Part shown: in pieces, positions 57,423 to 64,000 of the stretch
Layout: each line of letters opens with the position of its first letter
Position numbering within the stretch: position 1 is the stretch's first letter
Assembly (NCBI RefSeq): GCF_003430825.1
Contig: NZ_CP024047.1
Location: 2,604,001 to 2,668,000, forward strand
DNA: 64,000 bases
Direction: 5' to 3'
Source of the DNA: Natrarchaeobaculum sulfurireducens
GTDB taxonomy: Archaea > Halobacteriota > Halobacteria > Halobacteriales > Natrialbaceae
Notes under the pieces: generated by a model
What the model saw: only the letters and a program-made list of their open reading frames with translations
Databases searched by the model: none
What the model was told of the DNA's origin: nothing
Made by a program: the position numbers and the translations under genes

Positions 57423-58145
57423 ATGATCGAGTTTCGCTCTGTCTCGCACGCGTTCGACGGCGTCCCCGTCCTCTCGGAGCTCTCGCTTACGATCGACGAC
57501 GGCGAGTTCGTCCTCCTCGCCGGCGCCAACGGCAGCGGCAAGACGACCCTGCTGCGCCACTGCAACGGCCTGTTGACGCCCGACGATGGAACGGTCCTCG
57601 TCGACGGAACGCCCGTCGAGGACGACCTGATCGGCGCACGCTCGAGCGTGGGCATGGTGTTTCAACACCCCCGCGATCAGTTCGTCGCCGCGACGATCGG
57701 CGAGGACATCGCGTTCGGCCCCGAGAACCTCGGCCTCGACCGAACCGAGATCGACCGTCGCGTCGAGCACGCACTTGAGGCGGTGAACTTAGCCGGCCGC
57801 GAAGCCGACCGGATCGACCAGCTCTCCGGCGGCGAGCAGGCTCGGGTCGCCATCGCCGGCGCTCTCGCGATGGCCCCCTCACACCTCGTGCTCGATGAAC
57901 CCTTTACTGGACTCGACGAGCCCGCCCGTCGATCGGTCCTCTCGCGACTCGAGTCACTCGCTGCCGAGGGGACCGGTGTCGTTCTTGCGACCCACGACCT
58001 CCGGGACGTCCTGGGGCTCGCCGACCGTGTGATCGCGATGGCCGACGGACGGGTCGTCCTCGATGAGCCGTCAACAGGGGCGCTCGAGGGACTCCCTGCC
58101 CTCGCAGTTCGCGTACCCGATCGGCAGTCGACACCGACGGAGTAG
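57423..58145 (+). CDS. bioM: Energy-coupling factor ATPase of the biotin transporter (BioM)
   Basis: A 240-residue ABC ATPase: Walker A LAGANGSGKTTLLRH, Q-loop FQHPRDQF, signature QLSGGEQARVAIAGAL, Walker B HLVLDEPFTGLDEPA, switch His in VLATHDL. It hydrolyses ATP for the BioY/BioN complex. It sits between bioY and bioN, all on the same strand. Confidence 0.94.
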   Translation: MIEFRSVSHAFDGVPVLSELSLTIDDGEFVLLAGANGSGKTTLLRHCNGLLTPDDGTVLVDGTPVEDDLIGARSSVGMVFQHPRDQFVAATIGEDIAFGPENLGLDRTEIDRRVEHALEAVNLAGREADRIDQLSGGEQARVAIAGALAMAPSHLVLDEPFTGLDEPARRSVLSRLESLAAEGTGVVLATHDLRDVLGLADRVIAMADGRVVLDEPSTGALEGLPALAVRVPDRQSTPTE

Positions 58146-58153
58146 CCAGACCG

Positions 58154-58858
58154 ATGCTTACCTACGAACCGGACGAGACGCTCGCCCACCGACTCGATCC
58201 ACGCTCGAAGCTCGCGATCCAGATCGGGTTCGCGGCGACCGCACTCGCTCACACGAGTCCGCGAGCGCTGGCTACACTCACCGTTCTGACCGGTGCCATC
58301 CTCGCCGTCGCTCGCGTACACCCGCTACGAACGCTGTATGCCTACCGCTTCGCGCTCGTCTTGCTCGCCATCGCGCCGATCGTCGCTGCGGTCACGTTTG
58401 GCCCACCGTGGGTCGCCCTCGAGGACGGCCTGGCCTCCGCACAGGCGAGCTACCGCGTCCTCCTCATCCTGCTCGTCAGCGCGGCGTACATCCGGTCGAC
58501 GCCGGTCAGAGCCTCACGTGCCGCGATCCAGCGAACGATCCCCGGCAAGCCCGGACAGGTGCTCGGCATCGGCGTTGCGCTCGTCATCCGCTTCTTACCC
58601 GTTCTCCAGGCCGACCTCCGAACGATCCGCGAGGCGATCGCAGCCCGACTCGGCACCGAACGTGGCCCGCTCGAGCGTACCACGACGATCGGGCAGCTCG
58701 GACTCAGGCGGGCGTTCGATCGTGCGGATCGGCTCTCGCTTGCGCTCCGGGCTCGGTGTTTTGCCTGGAATCCGACGCTCCCGTCGCTGTCCCTTTCCAG
58801 ACTCGATATCCCGGCACTCACGCTGGCCATCGTGCTGGCGCTCTCGGCACTGGTCTAA
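58154..58858 (+). CDS. bioN: Energy-coupling factor transmembrane protein (BioN/EcfT)
   Basis: A 234-residue membrane protein with about 5 helices. It begins YEPDETLAHRLDPRSKLAIQ, typical of EcfT. The coupling helices carry GVALVIRFLPVLQADLRTIR and the final SLALRARCFAW, matching the conserved A-R-x motif. It links BioY to the ATPase. It starts 8 bp after the bioM stop. Confidence 0.93.
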   Translation: MLTYEPDETLAHRLDPRSKLAIQIGFAATALAHTSPRALATLTVLTGAILAVARVHPLRTLYAYRFALVLLAIAPIVAAVTFGPPWVALEDGLASAQASYRVLLILLVSAAYIRSTPVRASRAAIQRTIPGKPGQVLGIGVALVIRFLPVLQADLRTIREAIAARLGTERGPLERTTTIGQLGLRRAFDRADRLSLALRARCFAWNPTLPSLSLSRLDIPALTLAIVLALSALV

Positions 58859-58909
58859 CCCACTGTCGACGCTGCACGACGTCGCTCGCGATCGCTGCAA
58901 CACAGCCCA

Positions 58910-59683
58910 CTACCCGAAATAACCGGACACCCGAGACGAATCAGCAGCCCGTGCCCGCCCCGACTCCCGGCTCGACTCTGTCGGTCGGCGTTCGTCGACC
59001 GAGGGCACGTCTTCTGGGCCGACGAGCTCTCGCTCGAAGAAGTCACGATTGGCCCGGATCGTTCGCTCGTCCCACTCCCACCACTCGAGTTCGAGGAGCT
59101 TCTCTCGGACCGATTCAGGGAACCGCCACTTGACCCGCTCGGCAGGGATGCCCGCGACGACCGCGTACGGCTCGACGTCATCGGTGACGATCGCGCCGGC
59201 TCCGATCACCGCACCGTGGCCGATCTCGACCCCCGAGAGGATCGTCGCACGTGCCCCGATCCAGACGTCGCTACCGACCGTGATCGGCCCCTTCGAGGCC
59301 GGATGGAGGTCGCTATCGAGCACCCGATCGTAGAGCCGAATCTGCAGCGATGGCTGGGCCATCTCGTGGTTCGTCTCCTGGAAGACGGTTTCCCTGGCGA
59401 TCGCACAGTATCGCCCGAGGTCGACGTCGCCGACGAGTTCACACTCCGGCTCGAGGTTCGTTCCCCGACCGACGGAGACGTCTCCGTTGAGGATACAGCC
59501 ACGGCTCAGTCGCGCCCGCGACGCGAGGTCGACCTGCCCGCGAAGTAGACAGCCCGTCGCGATCCGGGCCGTTGGATCGACCTCGAGTCTCGTCTCGTCC
59601 CTGAATCGATTGACCAGTCCGTGCGTCGGCCGGGGATAGCCCAGCACCGACAGCGTTCGATCCAGGACAGTGGCAAGCGTCAC
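58910..59683 (-). CDS. Hexapeptide-repeat acyltransferase (WcaF/LbH type)
   Basis: A 257-residue left-handed beta-helix transferase: RGQVDLASRARLSRGCILNG, GSDVWIGARATILSGVEIGH, GAVIGAGAIVTDDVEPYAVV, then GIPAERVKWRFPESVREKLL. The family transfers acetyl groups to sugars or other surface molecules. An N-terminal 50-residue segment precedes the coils. Minus-strand AACTATTTGTG at 59711-59722 is a TATA-like element at the right distance. Confidence 0.87.
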   Translation of the reverse strand: MTLATVLDRTLSVLGYPRPTHGLVNRFRDETRLEVDPTARIATGCLLRGQVDLASRARLSRGCILNGDVSVGRGTNLEPECELVGDVDLGRYCAIARETVFQETNHEMAQPSLQIRLYDRVLDSDLHPASKGPITVGSDVWIGARATILSGVEIGHGAVIGAGAIVTDDVEPYAVVAGIPAERVKWRFPESVREKLLELEWWEWDERTIRANRDFFERELVGPEDVPSVDERRPTESSRESGRARAADSSRVSGYFG

Positions 59684-59710
59684 GCGTATCTCACGAACCG
59701 CTCCCTCGAC

Positions 59711-59722
59711 ACAAATAGTTCA
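59711..59722 (-). promoter_or_regulatory. TATA-like element of the acyltransferase gene
   Basis: Minus-strand GAACTATTTGTG is centred about 33 nt upstream of the ATG at 59683, with no SD before the start. Confidence 0.45.
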
Positions 59723-60197
59723 TTGACCACCGGCGGACACTCAGCGACCCGTATCGATCGAAACATCAGCATACTCCGTTCAGGCGTCGCTACCACCTCT
59801 CGAGTTCGCCTTCGACGCACCCGTGAACGGCCGACTGTGGCTGTAGGGTCCGATTTCTCGAGGAGGTATCTCGAAACCTCGTTCCGACATTCTCGTCTCG
59901 ACAGCACTCGATCACCGTCGCTCGCGTCGCCGACGATCGGTCAGAAGGGGGAGCCGGTTGCGAGGGTGGGGGAACCCTCGTGTCGGCAGCTCCCAACCGC
60001 GGGATGTCATTGGGTGGGGGATGGAGTGACAAGCGGTTGGGGTGCCTCCAGACGAACTCGCCTGGATGGGCACTTGATAGTTAATGGTGATTGCTATTAA
60101 TGGTTTTGATCTCGGGGATCGATAGGGCTCAGCGGTGACTCGAGTTTGGTTTCCGACCGGGCGGTCAGTTCGGGCGTACTGCCGATACTCGCTATAC
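59723..60197. other. 475-bp intergenic region, compositionally mixed
   Basis: No gene is recognised. G-rich tracts (59948-60030) are followed by an AT-rich patch TTAATGGTGATTGCTATTAA near 60081-60100. The base composition differs from the neighbours, in line with an element boundary nearby. Confidence 0.45.
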
Positions 60198-60272
60198 TAG
60201 CCACTGCACGTCAGTGCGCACCTGCTCGCCAGACGGATCGGCGATCAGTGTACACATCGTTGCAGTTGTTAC
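60198..60272. repeat. 75-bp dispersed repeat, copy 2
   Basis: It matches 9582-9656 over 75 bp. It contains a clean inverted repeat CACTGCACGTCAGTG (5-bp arms, 5-bp spacer) and a GTGCGCAC palindrome. It lies about 100 bp upstream of the recombinase start. It could be an attachment or binding site, or the end of a decayed mobile element. Confidence 0.85.
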
Positions 60273-60337
60273 AGCCCACGAGTAACCGTGCGACAAAAGT
60301 AAGCCGGTGGAGGGCCGCGAACCAGAGGTTCAAAGCC

Positions 60338-60346
60338 ACACCTTTA
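60338..60346 (+). promoter_or_regulatory. TATA-like element of the recombinase gene
   Basis: CACCTTTATG lies about 28-35 nt before ATG 60373 and makes that start, not the upstream in-frame ones, the likely one. Confidence 0.5.
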
Positions 60347-60372
60347 TGATAGCCGACATCATCGACCTCTTC

Positions 60373-61587
60373 ATGGCGTCGACACCACGCAAGCGAATCG
60401 ACTCGCTCCGCGACCGAATCCAGGACGGTGACGAGATCGGCGATCGGGATCGTGACGTCCTCCTCGAGTTCAGCGACCGACTCGATCTCCTCGCTCAGCA
60501 ATACTCCGACTACCGCCACGAGAAGCTCCTCCGACACTGTACGATCATCGCCGAGTCCCTCGAGGACGGCACGCTCGCCGATGCCCTCGAAGACCGCGGC
60601 GCAGCCGAAACGATCGTCAGCTGGATCAACCGCACCTACAGCAACGAAGAGACCAACCGGGACTACCGCTCTGCACTGCGTGTCTTCGCAAAGCGCGTCA
60701 CCGACGGCGAAGAGCCACCCGAGTCGATCGAGTGGGTCCCAAGCGGAACCTCGAACAACTACGATCCCACGCCCGACCCGCGAAACATGCTCCGATGGGA
60801 CGACCATATCGAGCCGATGCTCGAGGAGTGTTACAACGCTCGCGACGCCGCGATGATCGCGCTGCAGTTCGACGCCGGCCTCCGCGGTGGGGAGTTCAAA
60901 GACCTCACCGTCGACGACGTCCAGGACCACAAACACGGCCTGCAGGTCACCGTCGAGGGCAAACAGGGCCGTCGGACGGTCATGCTGATCCCGTCGGTGC
61001 CGTGGGTCAACCGCTGGCTCGACGCCCATCCCGACCGACACGCGCCCAACGCCCCGCTGTGGAGTAAGATCACGAAGGCGGAGCCGATCTCCGACCGCAT
61101 GGTCTCGAAGGTGTTCGACGAGGTCGCCAAACGCGCTGGCGTCACCAAGCCCGTCACGTTGACGAACTTCCGCAAATCCAGCGCTGCCTTTCTCGCCTCG
61201 AGGAACCTCAACCAGGCCCACATCGAAGAGCACCACGGCTGGGTGCGTGGCTCGCGCGTCGCCGCGCGTTACATCTCGGTGTTCGCCGAAGAGAGCGATC
61301 GCGAGCTCGCGAAGATCCACGGCGTCGACGTCACCGACGACGAACCCGACCCGATCGCACCGCTCGAGTGCCCGCGATGCGCTCGAGAGACACCCCGAAA
61401 GGAACCGCTCTGTGTCTGGTGCGGTCAGGCGATGAACCCGCAGGCGGCGTCCGAACTCGACGAGGCGGACGAGCGTGAGTCCAAATCGCTGGCTGAACTC
61501 CCGCCCGAGAAGGCTCGAGAGGTCCTCGAGATGGTCGATGACGCCATCGACGACCCCGAGGTTCGCGCCTCGTTGCTCGACCGATAA
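60373..61587 (+). CDS. Tyrosine recombinase/integrase with C-terminal zinc ribbon
   Basis: A 404-residue site-specific recombinase. A SAM-like N-terminal helical domain (about 1-130) precedes the catalytic domain: Arg I in FDAGLRGGEFKDLTVDDV, Lys in the hairpin VEGKQGRRTVM, Arg II in LTNFRKSSAAFLAS (the usual HxxR His is Thr), and HHGWVRGSRVAARYISVF with the nucleophile Tyr. A zinc ribbon (CPRCARE and CVWCGQAM) follows, then an acidic helix. It probably integrates or resolves the element at the right edge. It converges with the cluster 61608-64000. Confidence 0.88.
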   Translation: MASTPRKRIDSLRDRIQDGDEIGDRDRDVLLEFSDRLDLLAQQYSDYRHEKLLRHCTIIAESLEDGTLADALEDRGAAETIVSWINRTYSNEETNRDYRSALRVFAKRVTDGEEPPESIEWVPSGTSNNYDPTPDPRNMLRWDDHIEPMLEECYNARDAAMIALQFDAGLRGGEFKDLTVDDVQDHKHGLQVTVEGKQGRRTVMLIPSVPWVNRWLDAHPDRHAPNAPLWSKITKAEPISDRMVSKVFDEVAKRAGVTKPVTLTNFRKSSAAFLASRNLNQAHIEEHHGWVRGSRVAARYISVFAEESDRELAKIHGVDVTDDEPDPIAPLECPRCARETPRKEPLCVWCGQAMNPQAASELDEADERESKSLAELPPEKAREVLEMVDDAIDDPEVRASLLDR

Positions 61588-61607
61588 ACCGCTCTGTGCG
61601 ATAGCAA

Positions 61608-61769
61608 TCATCGCAACCCCCGGTCTTCGAGCTCTTCGAGCAGGACTTCGGCGTCCTGGGCCATCGGGACGCCTTCTTCGATGAGCATCTCGAGCGTGTC
61701 TTCGTATTCGGCAAGGCGTTCCCACGGGTCGCGGTCGTCGTCAGCTGGTGGTGTCGTACTCTGGCTCAT
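61608..61769 (-). CDS. Small acidic protein, unknown
   Basis: 53 residues, mostly a charged helix (PWERLAEYEDTLEMLIEEGV). Its ATG overlaps the stop of the next gene upstream (61766) by 4 bp, which supports it being real. It is the last gene of the element cluster and converges with the recombinase. No function can be assigned. Confidence 0.6.
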   Translation of the reverse strand: MSQSTTPPADDDRDPWERLAEYEDTLEMLIEEGVPMAQDAEVLLEELEDRGLR

Positions 61770-62086
61770 CGGTCGGTCACCTCGATCTGGTCGCGGATGT
61801 AGCGCTGTTCGTCGTCCGGGCGGTCCTCGAGTCGGATGCAGGTGACTAGCCGTCCCTCTGGAGTTGCGAGTAAGAGCAGCTGCGTCACCTCGTGGTATCG
61901 CGTTCGGTCGGCTGGCGGCGTGGCGCTCGGATAGTCGACGGGGATCGACTCGAGCCACGCAATCGACGGGTTCAGCTGCGACCGTGGCGAGCGCTCGGCC
62001 CACCGGTCGTAGAAGTGCTCGTCGACGTGGAGTTCCTCGTAGCTGGGCGTGGGCTTGACCTCCGGGCCGCTCGTCGCGGCGCTCAT
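61766..62086 (-). CDS. Unknown 106-residue element protein
   Basis: Not recognised with confidence. HVDEHFYDRWAERSPRS at the start and EGRLVTCIRLEDRP near the end, with strands between, recall small RelE/BrnT-like or DUF4258-like folds (H...R...R then a beta hairpin), but the catalytic pattern is not clear. It overlaps both neighbours by 4 bp. Confidence 0.6.
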   Translation of the reverse strand: MSAATSGPEVKPTPSYEELHVDEHFYDRWAERSPRSQLNPSIAWLESIPVDYPSATPPADRTRYHEVTQLLLLATPEGRLVTCIRLEDRPDDEQRYIRDQIEVTDR

Positions 62087-63021
62087 AGGATCACCCCGTA
62101 GAACGCGAGCAAAACCCAGAACGTGAGGACGGCGATCACGCCGAGGCCGACCGTCTGTAGTGGCGTCAGCGAGGCGCGGTCGCGAGACGGCACGTCACGA
62201 ACGTCGCCGTAACACCCGAGTGCAACGGTGATTGTTCGAGCGCGACCGCGGGTGACGCCGATCTCCTGGCCGACGTCGCCGAGCGTTTCGCACTCGGCAA
62301 CCACAGCACGGACATCATCGGGCGTAACGCCATCGGGGAGTTCGACGTCCGGACCGTCGCCGCCGGAACACGCCTTCGGGCCATGGCCCTGCAGCGCTTC
62401 CCGGCTATCGAAGTGCTCTCCACACCCATCACAGGTGACGCCGTCGTCGATCGCGTCGACGGTGATCGACTCGGCTTCGATCTCGGTCTCGGGTTCGTCC
62501 TGGACGTCGTCGCCAGCATCGGTTTCTGGCGCGTCGTCCGCGACGTCCGCCTCGAGGTCGACGGTGCGTGCCTCTGACAAAGACTCGGTGGTGTCGTCCT
62601 CGGTGGCGGTGTCGCGTTCGGCTGTGCTGTTCGGCGTATGGACGCCGTGGTCTTTCATCCGCTTGAACACTGCCGAGTAGCTAACCTCGAAGTGTTCAGC
62701 GGCCTCGGAGATCCGACCATCGGCCTCGTCGTAGGCGTACTGAAGATCCTCGGTCGACGTGTGATCGAGGACTTCGGGGTTGTCTTCTCGGTCGGCTTTT
62801 TCGTCCTCTTCGATTTCGTTGACGCCGTCCGAACTGTCTTCGGCGGGGCCGACCTCGCCGATCTCGAGGGTGGCGTCCATCGGGATCGTCAGCGCGACCT
62901 GTGCCCGGAGTTCGTCGTCGGTCGCGTTGAGAACGCGTGCGCCGTCGACGTCGATTGGCGTCTCCTGGAGTTCGTCGACAACGGCCGCGAGGTGGCGCAG
63001 CGAGTCGGCATTGACCGTCAT
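62083..63021 (-). CDS. HTH and C2H2 zinc-finger protein with C-terminal membrane anchor
   Basis: 312 residues. An HTH-like segment (GRISEAAEHFEVSYSAVFKR, about 103-125) is followed by an acidic linker and a zinc finger CDGCGEHFDSREALQGHG plus a later Cys. A second HTH-like region follows (TLGDVGQEIGVTRGRARTIT), and a single hydrophobic helix ends the chain (VGLGVIAVLTFWVLLAFYG). The combination suggests a membrane-tethered DNA-binding protein. It overlaps the next gene by 4 bp and the 63021 gene by 1 bp. No known family is recognised. Confidence 0.65.
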   Translation of the reverse strand: MTVNADSLRHLAAVVDELQETPIDVDGARVLNATDDELRAQVALTIPMDATLEIGEVGPAEDSSDGVNEIEEDEKADREDNPEVLDHTSTEDLQYAYDEADGRISEAAEHFEVSYSAVFKRMKDHGVHTPNSTAERDTATEDDTTESLSEARTVDLEADVADDAPETDAGDDVQDEPETEIEAESITVDAIDDGVTCDGCGEHFDSREALQGHGPKACSGGDGPDVELPDGVTPDDVRAVVAECETLGDVGQEIGVTRGRARTITVALGCYGDVRDVPSRDRASLTPLQTVGLGVIAVLTFWVLLAFYGVIL

Positions 63022-64000
63022 CAGTTGTCACCCCCCTCGCGCGTGCGAGAACGTGGGACGGCAGCGTCACCGACGGCGATCCCGTCGTCAGTCGCGACGA
63101 TGGTCTCGCGGCGGAAGATTTCCTCGAGGCCGCCGTCGGTTTGAACGTCTTCGTCGTCGGTATCCGTGTGTAGTGTACGGCCACGATCTCCGTGGACTGG
63201 GATCTCGATCTGGCAGTACACCTCGTCCTTCGGTGGTTTCTGGTAGGCTTCGATGTACCGCACAGTCCGACCGGCGTCTCTTAGCGCGTCCAGGCCGTCA
63301 GGATCGATGTACTCCTGGGCCTCGAGGACGAAACATTTCTCCATCGACTCGTGGACCAGTCCCATCGCGAACCACTCTAGATCCGGCGAGTGGTCTGCGG
63401 CAGCCTCGTTGAATAGCTCAACGAGTGCCTCAGCCTCGGCTTCGGTATCGTCCACACACTGACCACCGTCGGTCACGATCTCTCGTTCACCGGTCTCGGG
63501 ATCGTAGCCCCTGGCCTCGAGCGCCTCACCGAGTGCTTTCCGAAGCGCAACAGCACCCTCGACGTCGAGTAAAAAGTGTTGCTTGCAGTCGTAGCCAGCG
63601 TAGCTGTATGCCGCGGCGATCTCGAAGCCGAACTTTCCACCGGGGACGTTCTGGGCCGAAAACCGGATCTCGTCGCGCTCCCAGTCTTCGACGCGGTAGT
63701 CGATCTCGGCAGAACTGATCTGCAGGAAGAATCGATCGGGGACTGGGAGATCGGTAAACCGGTCTACTTCCTCGCCGCCGTCGGTCACGATCTCTCGAGC
63801 GGTCTGGAACGCGACGTCGTCGGGGACCGTCTCTGCACGCGTGCCTTCGAGCGTGGCCACGCACTCGCGACAGACGGGAACGTCGGCGTAGCGATCGGGT
63901 GCCCAGCGGAGGTCTTCGGTACTCCACTCGAGCGGTGTCTCGACGTCGGTGCCACAGAGGCAGGCGTGTTCGTGCCCGTTGAAGCTTCCGGCGGCGTGCC
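63021..64000 (-). CDS. Zinc-binding element protein, unknown (5' end outside window)
   Basis: The frame stays open from 64000 to the stop, at least 326 codons. The visible N-terminal part has CLCGTDVETPLEW and VCRECVATL, two Cys pairs for a zinc ribbon. Farther on are three VTDGG/QTDGG-type spacers, which often mark domain boundaries in haloarchaeal proteins. No catalytic motif is recognised. A GTG at 63860 is internal and not the real start. Confidence 0.7.
   Translation of the reverse strand, partial: HAAGSFNGHEHACLCGTDVETPLEWSTEDLRWAPDRYADVPVCRECVATLEGTRAETVPDDVAFQTAREIVTDGGEEVDRFTDLPVPDRFFLQISSAEIDYRVEDWERDEIRFSAQNVPGGKFGFEIAAAYSYAGYDCKQHFLLDVEGAVALRKALGEALEARGYDPETGEREIVTDGGQCVDDTEAEAEALVELFNEAAADHSPDLEWFAMGLVHESMEKCFVLEAQEYIDPDGLDALRDAGRTVRYIEAYQKPPKDEVYCQIEIPVHGDRGRTLHTDTDDEDVQTDGGLEEIFRRETIVATDDGIAVGDAAVPRSRTREGGDN

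Noticed and set aside
60211-61725. A 504-codon minus-strand frame opposite the recombinase
   Set aside because: Shadow frame; the plus strand has the recombinase catalytic motifs and a proper start.
63526-63927. A 133-codon minus-strand frame at the right edge
   Set aside because: Arg-rich shadow of the 63021-64000 gene, whose frame stays open to the window end with zinc-ribbon motifs.

Overview
The window reads as a piece of haloarchaeal (class Halobacteria) chromosome. Genes are densely packed, the G+C content is high, the CTCGAG motif is very frequent, and the encoded proteins are strongly acidic. Many starts have a TATA-like element about 25-30 nt upstream and no Shine-Dalgarno (SD) site, as in leaderless haloarchaeal transcripts. 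Archaeal genes present include aIF2-alpha, Nop10, eS27, eL42, an initiator tRNA-Met, a geranylgeranyl-reductase-family enzyme and a PAC2 protein. The CTCGAG abundance hints at Natrialbales-type genera, but that is only an impression.

Layout. 1-2.4 kb: end of a respiratory complex I operon (nuoM, nuoN). 2.6-12 kb: a DHH phosphoesterase, a CBS-ParB-like protein, two universal stress proteins, an SDR enzyme, a ZIP transporter, a GGR-family flavoprotein, an HTH regulator and an amine oxidase. 12-14.3 kb: the translation operon eL42-eS27-aIF2alpha-Nop10-PAC2. 14.5-17.3 kb: a decayed zone with a solo IS200/IS605-type end hairpin, a frameshifted and truncated glycosyltransferase next to GtrA, the initiator tRNA with a duplicated 3' end (an integration scar) and a truncated Usp gene. 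17.3-24 kb: a six-gene peptide/nickel-type ABC transporter operon. Its substrate-binding protein has its two halves in swapped order, and its last gene is BsuPI-like. 24-31 kb: purine salvage (hpt), coaBC, trkA and an M42 peptidase. 31-38.3 kb: acyl-CoA and short-chain fatty acid genes (thiolase plus Zn-ribbon/OB-fold partner, an acetyl-CoA-synthetase-like ligase, MeaB, a stand-alone B12-binding mutase subunit). A 59-bp tandem repeat sits between the thiolase and its partner and encodes five chained 20-residue mini-ORFs. 38.6-51.5 kb: an HD protein, membrane proteins, two methyltransferase/thioredoxin-like pairs, topA, a PAS histidine kinase and small conserved proteins. 51.6-56.2 kb: one 1531-residue exported protein with about 15 Gln/Ala/Gly-rich repeats of about 23 residues. 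56.8-58.9 kb: the biotin ECF transporter bioYMN. 60.2-64 kb: a tyrosine recombinase facing an overlapping cluster of unrecognised genes, probably the edge of an integrated element.

The strongest candidates for something undescribed are the circularly permuted solute-binding protein (22.4-24.0 kb), the five translationally linked mini-ORFs (32.4-32.7 kb) and the Q/A/G-repeat surface protein. After these come the 75-bp repeat shared between the recombinase promoter region and a distant regulator gene, and the element-borne cluster at the right edge.
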